Below are positions 7,180 to 12,008 of a stretch of 12,008 nt of DNA, one piece after another; position 1 is the stretch's first letter, and the number at the start of each line of letters is the position of its first letter. The notes below the pieces were generated by a model. The model had not been told where the DNA came from. It searched no databases and saw only the letters and a program-made list of their open reading frames with translations. The translations under genes were made by a program, and so were the position numbers. This DNA comes from Pollutimonas bauzanensis_A (GTDB lineage: Bacteria > Pseudomonadota > Gammaproteobacteria > Burkholderiales > Burkholderiaceae_B): contig NZ_JBEBUX010000123.1 of NCBI RefSeq assembly GCF_040393045.1, forward strand, positions 1 through 12,008, read 5' to 3'.

Positions 7180-8181
7180 ATGAATCGTTTTTCATCCCTG
7201 CGCCGCCAACTGCATCTATCCATTCTCGGCCTGGCCGCCGTCGGCGCGATATCGCTTGCACCCGTGGCCCATGGCGACACGTGGCCAAACCGGCCAATAC
7301 AACTGGTTGTGCCGTTTCCGGCGGGCTCATCGCCCGACACGCTGGCGCGCGCGATTGCAGAGCCCCTGGCCAAAGAGCTGGGGCAACCGATCGTGGTGGA
7401 AAACAAGGCTGGCGCAGGTGGCAACATTGGCACCCGCTATGCCAGCAAGGCCAAGCCCGACGGCTATACCCTGCTGCTGACGATTAACGGCCCCATGGTT
7501 ACTGCACCGGCCCTATACAAGAAGACACTGGGTTACGACCCCGTGACGGATCTGGACCCCATCAGTCTGGTAGGCACCAGCCCCAACGTTTTGGTAGTGC
7601 CCCAGAACTCGCCCGCCAAAAGTCTGAAGGAATTTGTGCAACTGGCAAAGGACCAGCCCGGTGCGTTGAATTATGGCTCCGTGGGGCCAGGCAGCTCTTC
7701 GCACTTGGCAATGGCCATGCTTGAAGACCAGGCAGGCATTACCTTGCAACAAATCCCTTACTCCGGATTCCCGCAAATCATTACGTCCATTATTGCTGGC
7801 GACATTCAGGCAGGTTTTATGGTGCCAGGTGTAGCCATGCCGCAAGTCAACGCTGGTAAAGTACGCGTGCTGGGGATTACCAGCCTGGAAGACAGCGATG
7901 TCTTGCCAGGCATGCCCACCATGGCATCGCAAGGCTACCCTGGATTCGAGTCCATTTCATGGGATGCGATTTTTGTGCCGGCAGGTACGCCGGCTGACAT
8001 TGCTCAGCGCTTAAATACAGCAATTACCGGCATATTGGATTTGCCCGACGTTAAGCAAAAAATGGCGTCGCTGTACTTTACTCCCGCCCCCTCTTCGCCC
8101 GCTGAACTGGCCGCCATGGTCAAGGCGGAACGGGTCAAGCTGGAAGCCATCATCAACCGGTTGAATCTATCGCTGGACTGA
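7180..8181 (+). CDS. Bug/TctC-family tripartite tricarboxylate transporter substrate-binding protein
   Basis: A 333-residue periplasmic solute receptor. Bug proteins bind small carboxylates or related compounds and deliver them to TctAB-type transporters or act as sensors. A signal peptide spans about 1-32 (Arg-rich start, hydrophobic core, cleavage near AHG-D). The mature protein opens with the family signature WPNRPIQLVVPFPAG followed by SSPDTLAR (about 35-57), then VVENKAGAGGNIGT (72-85), PDGYTLLL (93-100), and the C-terminal ISWDAIFVPAGTP (259-271). AGG lies 7 nt before the ATG. No tctA or tctB membrane gene is adjacent, so it is an orphan receptor, as is common in Alcaligenaceae. The ligand cannot be inferred. 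It starts 47 nt after gpsA and converges on the rpn gene with 17 nt between the stops. Confidence 0.95.
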   Translation: MNRFSSLRRQLHLSILGLAAVGAISLAPVAHGDTWPNRPIQLVVPFPAGSSPDTLARAIAEPLAKELGQPIVVENKAGAGGNIGTRYASKAKPDGYTLLLTINGPMVTAPALYKKTLGYDPVTDLDPISLVGTSPNVLVVPQNSPAKSLKEFVQLAKDQPGALNYGSVGPGSSSHLAMAMLEDQAGITLQQIPYSGFPQIITSIIAGDIQAGFMVPGVAMPQVNAGKVRVLGITSLEDSDVLPGMPTMASQGYPGFESISWDAIFVPAGTPADIAQRLNTAITGILDLPDVKQKMASLYFTPAPSSPAELAAMVKAERVKLEAIINRLNLSLD

Positions 8182-8198
8182 TGTGAGCAAAGCGCGGC

Positions 8199-8429
8199 TT
8201 ATTCTGTAAATACGTCGTCCAGTGTTTGCGCATCCAGGATATTCAACGACCAGGTTTCCAGTTGGTTAGGCGTGGCCGTTTGTATGCGCTGCTGCAAGGC
8301 TTCAGATAAGGGGCCGAATTTGCGGGTAAGCAAGCGCTGTAGCAGGCCGGCCTCACCTTCTTGCCTGCCTTCTTGCCGCCCTTCCATCTTCCACTGGTGC
8401 GTCCAGGAACGTGTGTTTTCTGCCAGCAT
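8199..8429 (-). CDS. Candidate internal start in rpn giving a 76-residue C-terminal product
   Basis: Inside rpn, in the same frame, the ATG at 8429 (residue 249, MLAENTRSW) is preceded by AGGAG (minus strand, 8443-8439) with a 9-nt spacer. Translation from it would give 76 residues containing the repeat linker and the whole DUF4351-like domain without the nuclease core. For E. coli Rpn genes, small C-terminal proteins translated from within the gene have been reported to inhibit the full-length toxin. The sequence shows only a good ribosome-binding site in the right place; expression and function are inference. A second in-frame ATG at 8387 has a poorer site. Confidence 0.35.
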   Translation of the reverse strand: MLAENTRSWTHQWKMEGRQEGRQEGEAGLLQRLLTRKFGPLSEALQQRIQTATPNQLETWSLNILDAQTLDDVFTE

Positions 8430-9173
8430 GTCGTCGAACTCCTGTAGGCTATGTACTGTGGGGGTGGGCTGGCCGTCCAGGGCGCGCGGCAGCAGCACAT
8501 GGGTAGCCCAGTCCAGAAAAGCACGGCGCACTTCGTCGTAGCATGGGTCCTGGGTGCACTTTCCGATAGTTTGCATCAATTGGCGCACATCCTCAACACC
8601 TTGGCTGTGTTCCAGGCGAAACAAGAGCGTGGCCAGATTGCCCTCGGGCAGGTTGGCCGTCCGCAGCATCCGGCCTTCGTCCAGCACAATGTAGCGGATG
8701 TCCGGCTGCAAATGTCGCAACGGCAGACTGGTATCGATATTATCAATCAGGCGAGTCGCCGCATTCCAGGGCGTGACGCCGCTGTATAGCACCACGGGCA
8801 ACACGGAAGGATAACGTTCGCCGGGTGGTATCAGATTTTGCTTAAGCATACTTTGATACAGCAAACCGGTGTAGATCAACATCCGTAAGGCCATGTGGGT
8901 ATCGATGCCGGACTGGTGTTCCAGCAAGAGCAGAATGTACAGGTCTTCGCCATCCCGGCGCGGAATCCGCCAAACGCAATCGCTTTGACGCCGCCGCAAG
9001 CCTTTGCCAATGTAACTGGTTGGCAGTGCCTGCGCAGCGCACCAGTCCAGGTCGTTGGCGCCAGGCAGGCCAGGACCATAGTCGGTGCAGGACTGGAGGA
9101 TACCGTCGAAGAGGCATCGCACCATGTGCGGGCTGCTAAATAGCTGCCGGTAGCTCGCGTCGTGTTGGCTCAT
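8199..9173 (-). CDS. Rpn-family recombination-promoting nuclease / putative transposase (PD-(D/E)XK) with DUF4351-like C-terminus
   Basis: A 324-residue protein of the Rpn (Transposase_31, YhgA-like) family. Known members are DNA endonucleases that raise RecA-independent recombination; some are toxic and have been linked to phage defence. The N-terminal nuclease domain (about 3-240) opens with SYRQLFSSPHMVRCLF. It shows the PD-(D/E)XK core: Asp65 in QSDCVWRIP, then Glu85 and Gln87 in LLLEHQS, followed by MALRMLIYTGLLYQ. The C-terminus (about 277-324: LLQRLLTRKFGPL, then a helix and LDAQTLDDVF) resembles DUF4351. The two are joined by an EGRQEGRQEG repeat. The start at 9173 is chosen because AGGA lies 6 nt upstream; an open frame continues to 9314 but overlaps trmL. 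All visible catalytic residues are intact. The gene is 107 nt downstream of trmL in the same direction and looks like an accessory insertion. Confidence 0.9.
   Translation of the reverse strand: MSQHDASYRQLFSSPHMVRCLFDGILQSCTDYGPGLPGANDLDWCAAQALPTSYIGKGLRRRQSDCVWRIPRRDGEDLYILLLLEHQSGIDTHMALRMLIYTGLLYQSMLKQNLIPPGERYPSVLPVVLYSGVTPWNAATRLIDNIDTSLPLRHLQPDIRYIVLDEGRMLRTANLPEGNLATLLFRLEHSQGVEDVRQLMQTIGKCTQDPCYDEVRRAFLDWATHVLLPRALDGQPTPTVHSLQEFDDMLAENTRSWTHQWKMEGRQEGRQEGEAGLLQRLLTRKFGPLSEALQQRIQTATPNQLETWSLNILDAQTLDDVFTE
8354..8385 (-). repeat. 12-bp in-frame tandem repeat in rpn
   Basis: On the plus strand the units are CACCTTCTTGCC (8354-8365) and TGCCTTCTTGCC (8366-8377), followed by a partial third copy (8378-8385). 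On the coding strand they give repeated Arg-Gln-Glu-Gly, read as EGRQEGRQEG at the junction between nuclease and C-terminal domain. A 12-bp unit keeps the frame when copies are gained or lost. Confidence 0.75.
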
Positions 9174-9180
9174 GCCGCAT

Positions 9181-9212
9181 CCTACGTATTGTGCAAAAGC
9201 ACTTACTGTAGG
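9181..9212 (-). promoter_or_regulatory. Hairpin in the rpn leader overlapping its Shine-Dalgarno
   Basis: In the minus-strand transcript, CCUAC (9212-9208) pairs with GUAGG (9185-9181). Inside this, GUA pairs with UAC and GUGC with GCAC around a UUUU loop. This gives about 12 bp over 32 nt with only a single bulged A and a small internal loop. The 3' arm contains the AGG of the AGGA Shine-Dalgarno (9183-9180) used by the ATG at 9173. Such a structure could limit initiation of the nuclease; as DNA it could also be an operator. The fold was judged by eye. Confidence 0.5.
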
Positions 9213-9250
9213 ACGGGCCATGCAAGCACGGGCGCAAAGTGAAGGGAAAT

Positions 9251-9271
9251 AGCGTAGCGGAAAAATACGCT
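9251..9271 (-). terminator. Inverted repeat just downstream of trmL, possible weak terminator
   Basis: AGCGTA (9251-9256) and TACGCT (9266-9271) form a perfect 6-bp stem with a 9-nt loop, starting 9 nt after the trmL stop on the minus strand. Only ATTTCCC follows, so there is no proper U-tract and termination would be weak at best. It may separate comF-trmL transcription from rpn. Confidence 0.25.
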
Positions 9272-9280
9272 GATGGCGCC

Positions 9281-9751
9281 TTACACGCTGCCAGCGTACC
9301 CCGCCTGACGCCACGCCTCGTATACGGTAACGGCGACAGCGTTAGACAAATTCAGGCTGCGCTGTTGCGGCATCATGGGTAAGCGCAGGCGCTGCTCGGG
9401 TGGGAAGAAATCCATTTGCTCCGGTGTCATGCCAGCGGTTTCGCGTCCGAAGACAAAAACATCGCCGGGCGCGAACGGCGTTTGGCCGATTAGCTGCGTG
9501 CCTTTGGTGGTCAAGGCGAACCGGCGCCGCGGATCCCCGCCTATGCTGTCGAAAGCCAGCGCCAGGCTGTCGTGCACTTGCATGTTGGCCCATTCGTGAT
9601 AGTCCAGCCCAGCCCGTTTAAGCCGGGTGTCGTCCAACTCAAAGCCAAGCGGGCGCACCAGATGCAGGTTGGCCCCTGTATTGGCTGCCAGGCGGATGAC
9701 ATTGCCGGTATTGGGAGGAATTTCCGGCGAGACTAAAACGATGTGAAACAT
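9281..9751 (-). CDS. trmL: tRNA (cytidine(34)-2'-O)-methyltransferase TrmL
   Basis: A 156-residue SPOUT-class methyltransferase that uses S-adenosylmethionine to methylate the 2'-OH of the wobble nucleotide (position 34) of certain leucine tRNAs. Length is almost identical to E. coli TrmL (157). Motif 1 is the N-terminal IVLVSPEIPPNTGNVIR (4-20). Motif 2 is FVFGRETAGM (99-108). Motif 3, RSLNLSNAVAVTVYEAWRQ (131-149), forms the SAM-binding knot. There is no extra RNA-binding domain, as expected for the TrmL branch. No clear Shine-Dalgarno precedes the ATG (a GGA lies about 13 nt upstream). It follows comF by 64 nt on the same strand; the pair is probably co-transcribed. Confidence 0.95.
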   Translation of the reverse strand: MFHIVLVSPEIPPNTGNVIRLAANTGANLHLVRPLGFELDDTRLKRAGLDYHEWANMQVHDSLALAFDSIGGDPRRRFALTTKGTQLIGQTPFAPGDVFVFGRETAGMTPEQMDFFPPEQRLRLPMMPQQRSLNLSNAVAVTVYEAWRQAGYAGSV

Positions 9752-9815
9752 GAGGTGCGTATTCCGTTGAATCTAAGGTATGCCAACCGCATTTTATGAC
9801 CAATAGCCGTTACCG

Positions 9816-10613
9816 CTACCCGGGCTGCTGATCCGGCCTGGAAACATAAGGCGTACGGGCCAGGACCAGCCCGCAAACCGAAGCCGCCCCTGCCGCCTTG
9901 AGCACCTGCGCAATACTGTGCAAAGTGCTGCCCGTGGTCATCACATCATCCACCACAACAATAGCTGCGCCGTCTACGCGCATCGGGCAAGAGTACAGCG
10001 CCAGCGAGCTGCTGACGCGCTCGATGCGCCCAAGATGGGTTTGCCGCCTGCCTTCCTGCGCACGCAACAACAGGCCGGGCCTGCAAGCCATGCCGAGCTG
10101 CCGTGCCAGACAGCGGGCCACTTCTGCCGCAGGATTAAAGCCGCGTTCCCGTATCGATGCCCGACTGGCCGGCACGGGTACCAAAATGGCATCGTCCGGC
10201 AACGCCAGAGTCGCATGGCGCACCGCCTGGGCCAGCAAGCCCGCCAGCATGGCTGCGCTGGTAAAACGCCGCCCGGCTTTAAGGTAATGAATCAACAAGT
10301 CCCCGGGCGCCGCGTAGTCGAAGGCGGCAATAACGCGGTCGAAAGCAGGTAGACGCTGTACACAGTCGGGGCATTGCATAGCCGCGTCCAAGGCCAGGCA
10401 ACACGCAAGGCAGCGCGGCCGGCCATCAAGCATGGAGCGCATCACCGCTGCATGACAAAAAACACATAGGCTGCCGCCTTTGGCCCTGCCCTGACATAGC
10501 ACGCATGACGTTGGCACCAGGGCAATACCGGCCTGGCAGGCCAGGTAAAACCGGTGGCGCAAACCCACACGGGGATATCGCGCCGGTTCGCGCAAGACAG
10601 GCAGATCGGCCAT
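9816..10613 (-). CDS. comF: ComF-family phosphoribosyltransferase-like protein
   Basis: A 265-residue ComF/GntX-type protein. Family members are cytoplasmic, are needed for DNA uptake in naturally competent bacteria, and are thought to help convert incoming single-stranded DNA; the exact reaction is unsettled. Four cysteine pairs at the N-terminus (37/40, 50/53, 68/71, 81/84) look like a double zinc ribbon. The phosphoribosyltransferase part has VPVPAS (145-150), RGFNPAAEVAR (157-167), a QTHLGRIER segment (191-199) and the PRPP loop VVVDDVMTTGST (219-230). The ATG at 10613 is chosen because GAGGA lies 7 nt upstream; an in-frame ATG at 10655 lacks this. The presence of comF alone does not show competence. 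Confidence 0.93.
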   Translation of the reverse strand: MADLPVLREPARYPRVGLRHRFYLACQAGIALVPTSCVLCQGRAKGGSLCVFCHAAVMRSMLDGRPRCLACCLALDAAMQCPDCVQRLPAFDRVIAAFDYAAPGDLLIHYLKAGRRFTSAAMLAGLLAQAVRHATLALPDDAILVPVPASRASIRERGFNPAAEVARCLARQLGMACRPGLLLRAQEGRRQTHLGRIERVSSSLALYSCPMRVDGAAIVVVDDVMTTGSTLHSIAQVLKAAGAASVCGLVLARTPYVSRPDQQPG

Positions 10614-10718
10614 AATGGTGTCCTCGATAAATGAAAGAGAGGGCTGGTTCAGCAACGCGGCGTATTGTTTCTAATCTAAGCACAGCCCCCTCGTCCACAC
10701 CAGACCCTTAGTCCTTAA
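10614..10718. promoter_or_regulatory. Divergent gap between comF and the methyltransferase gene
   Basis: This 105-bp gap must contain the start signals of both outward-facing genes. The comF Shine-Dalgarno (GAGGA on the minus strand) lies at its left end. No convincing -35/-10 pair was found on either strand, and the plus-strand gene has no recognisable Shine-Dalgarno (the bases before its ATG read GTCCTTAA). Confidence 0.3.
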
Positions 10719-11666
10719 ATGTCACAGCCACCTTCCCTGCGCATCAACTCTGCTCATGTCAGCTTGCAATTCGCCCGGCGCAGCCCGCTGGATGCGGGTC
10801 AGTTTCTATATGGCGAAATTGCGCAACGTATGCTGCAGCGCCTAAGCTACATACGAATTAATCCAGTAACCGTGCTGGATGCCGGTTGCGGCGCTGGCCA
10901 CGCCCTGGAACCGCTGCGCGCCCGTTATCCCGAAATGGACTATAAAGGGCTGGATAGCTGCGCCCCGCTACTGGATGCCGCGCGCCAGCGCTACCTGGCC
11001 AAGCCGGGATTTTGGCAAAAGCTGCGTAACAAACCCACGCCGCCTGCCGAGTTCCTGAACGCCGACATGGCCAAATCGGGGCTACCCCCGGAAAGCCTGG
11101 ATCTGGTGTGGTCCAACATGGCGCTGCACTGGCACCCCGAGCCTCACGAAGTATTAAGCGAATGGCGGCGGGTGCTAAAGCCTGGCGCCCTGGTAATGTT
11201 TTCTTGCCTGGGGCCGGGGTCGCTTGCCGAGTTGCGCCGCGCCATTACCGAGGCGAATCTGCAAACCACCACTCCCGCCTATGTCGATATGCACGATTTC
11301 GGCGATCTGCTGATCGAACGCGGCTTTTCCGACCCGGTCATGGATCAGGAAATTCTGACACTGACCTATCGCACGCCAGAAAAATTGCTGGAAGATATGC
11401 GCGCCCTGGGTGGCAATGCCAGCCTGGACCGCAAGCCGGGTTTGTCAGGCAAGCAGTGGCGGCAACGGCTGCTGGATGCGCTGGAAAACCAGCGCCAGCT
11501 TGACGGCACCATACACCTGACGCTGGAAGTCGCTTACGGCCACGCGTGGCGGTCTGCCAGCATGCGCAATATGTTCGGCGAAACCCGGATATCTGTGGGT
11601 TCCATCGGCAGGGCCGGCACCAAAGCCCCGCCCCCCGCCATCAAACCGCGCAAGACGGACGAATAA
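10719..11666 (+). CDS. SAM-dependent methyltransferase, BioC-like (putative malonyl-ACP O-methyltransferase)
   Basis: A 315-residue class I methyltransferase of the BioC/NDUFAF5-like group. BioC methylates the free carboxyl of malonyl-ACP to start pimelate synthesis for biotin. The N-terminus SLQFARRSPLDAGQFLYGEI has the group-typical conserved basic and aromatic pattern. Motif I is VLDAGCGAGHAL (52-63), with GLDSC (77-81) after the next strand, and SNMALHWHPEP (132-142) after motif III, followed by EWRRVLKPGALVMFSCLGPGS. The C-terminal half has LLEDMRALGGNASL and LTLEVAYGHAWR, also typical of BioC. At 315 residues it is longer than E. coli BioC (251), with extra sequence around 95-110 and a basic, Pro-rich tail. 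No other biotin genes are nearby, so another methyltransferase role is possible. It lies divergent from comF. Confidence 0.85.
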   Translation: MSQPPSLRINSAHVSLQFARRSPLDAGQFLYGEIAQRMLQRLSYIRINPVTVLDAGCGAGHALEPLRARYPEMDYKGLDSCAPLLDAARQRYLAKPGFWQKLRNKPTPPAEFLNADMAKSGLPPESLDLVWSNMALHWHPEPHEVLSEWRRVLKPGALVMFSCLGPGSLAELRRAITEANLQTTTPAYVDMHDFGDLLIERGFSDPVMDQEILTLTYRTPEKLLEDMRALGGNASLDRKPGLSGKQWRQRLLDALENQRQLDGTIHLTLEVAYGHAWRSASMRNMFGETRISVGSIGRAGTKAPPPAIKPRKTDE

Positions 11667-11684
11667 ATCAACAGTTGCTACTGC

Positions 11685-11728
11685 GTATTGGCCGCAAACG
11701 CCGTCAGGCGCAAGGATCCGGCCAATAC
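11685..11728. terminator. Nested inverted repeat between convergent genes, candidate bidirectional terminator
   Basis: GTATTGGCCG (11685-11694) and CGGCCAATAC (11719-11728) are a perfect 10-bp inverted repeat. Its 24-nt loop contains a second stem, CGCC (11699-11702) with GGCG (11707-11710). It lies 19 nt after the methyltransferase stop and 14 nt beyond the stop of the convergent autotransporter gene. A terminator for both strands fits the position, but no U-tract follows on either side, so it is not a textbook intrinsic terminator. Confidence 0.5.
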
Positions 11729-11741
11729 CTTCAACCCCAGC

Positions 11742-12008
11742 TTAAAACGTCCAACTGGCCCGCGCCTGAACACCGTGGTCTTGTGTGCGCCCGGCGATCT
11801 GGCCGGTATAACTGAGGCTGATGCGGCTGGCAGCGCTGGCTGCCCAATCGATGCCTAGCTCGGCCACCATGGCATTTTTGGCCAACGGCGTACCTACCAC
11901 CGTATAAGCGCTTCCCGTCGCAAACCGTAAATTACGCGAAGCGTCCACATCGCCGAACGCGTGGCGCCATCCCAGCCCGGCGGTCGCCTGCAAGCTGCCA
12001 TGCTTGCC
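11742..12008 (-). CDS. Autotransporter outer-membrane beta-barrel domain, C-terminal end (partial)
   Basis: The frame is open from the right window edge to a TAA at 11742 and shows the last 88 residues of a larger protein; its start is outside the window. The sequence has the alternating pattern of beta strands of a type V autotransporter barrel: LQATAGLGWRHAFGDV, then VVGTPLAKNAMVAELGIDW, then SRISLSYTGQIAGRTQDHGV. It ends in RASWTF, whose terminal phenylalanine is the usual outer-membrane assembly signal read by the BAM complex. Such proteins carry a passenger domain to the cell surface. What the passenger is cannot be told here. It is convergent with the methyltransferase gene. Confidence 0.88.
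   Translation of the reverse strand, partial: GKHGSLQATAGLGWRHAFGDVDASRNLRFATGSAYTVVGTPLAKNAMVAELGIDWAASAASRISLSYTGQIAGRTQDHGVQARASWTF

Noticed and set aside
9174..9314. N-terminal extension of the Rpn protein to an ATG at 9314.
   Set aside because: It would overlap trmL, adds an Arg/Cys-rich segment not expected in the family, and lacks the good AGGA site seen at 9173.

Overview
This window looks like the chromosome of a betaproteobacterium, most likely of the Alcaligenaceae (Bordetella, Pusillimonas, Castellaniella and relatives). The signs are moderately high GC, a Bug-type (TctC) solute receptor gene, an autotransporter barrel, and a gene order recalled from Bordetella and Burkholderia. 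Species cannot be read from the sequence. No rRNA, tRNA, CRISPR array or insertion sequence was seen.

Layout. (1) Positions 156-4715, minus strand: gpmA, envC, ctpA and moeB run as one tightly packed unit (1-nt gap gpmA/envC, 66-nt gap envC/ctpA, TAATG overlap ctpA/moeB). They cover glycolysis, control of cell-wall hydrolysis, periplasmic proteolysis and sulfur-carrier activation. (2) Positions 4716-4805: a 90-bp divergent promoter region. (3) Positions 4806-7132, plus strand: a membrane-anchored rhodanese, grxC, secB and gpsA (sulfur/thiol chemistry, protein export, phospholipid precursor). This block mirrors the E. coli yibN-grxC-secB-gpsA / gpmM-envC arrangement, with the unrelated cofactor-dependent GpmA sitting where E. 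coli has GpmM. (4) Positions 7180-9173: an accessory segment with an orphan Bug-type receptor gene and, convergent to it, an Rpn-family PD-(D/E)XK nuclease gene. (5) Positions 9281-10613, minus strand: trmL and comF. (6) Positions 10719-11666, plus strand: a BioC-like methyltransferase. (7) Positions 11742-12008, minus strand: the last part of an autotransporter beta-barrel, cut by the window edge.

Most of the window is conserved housekeeping sequence. The most interesting part is the Rpn gene. It has a well-placed internal Shine-Dalgarno and ATG that could make a 76-residue C-terminal product, the arrangement reported for intragenic antitoxins of E. coli Rpn toxins. It also has a 12-bp in-frame tandem repeat at the domain junction and a strong hairpin whose 3' arm contains part of its own Shine-Dalgarno. 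Together these suggest a self-regulated toxin or defence nuclease. That is inference; the sequence shows only the elements.

Starts were moved from the longest possible frame where a Shine-Dalgarno decided it: ctpA 2428, envC 3961, grxC 5247, rpn 9173, comF 10613. No gene-free stretch exceeds 300 bases. Positions 1-155 hold only a weak 40-codon frame.
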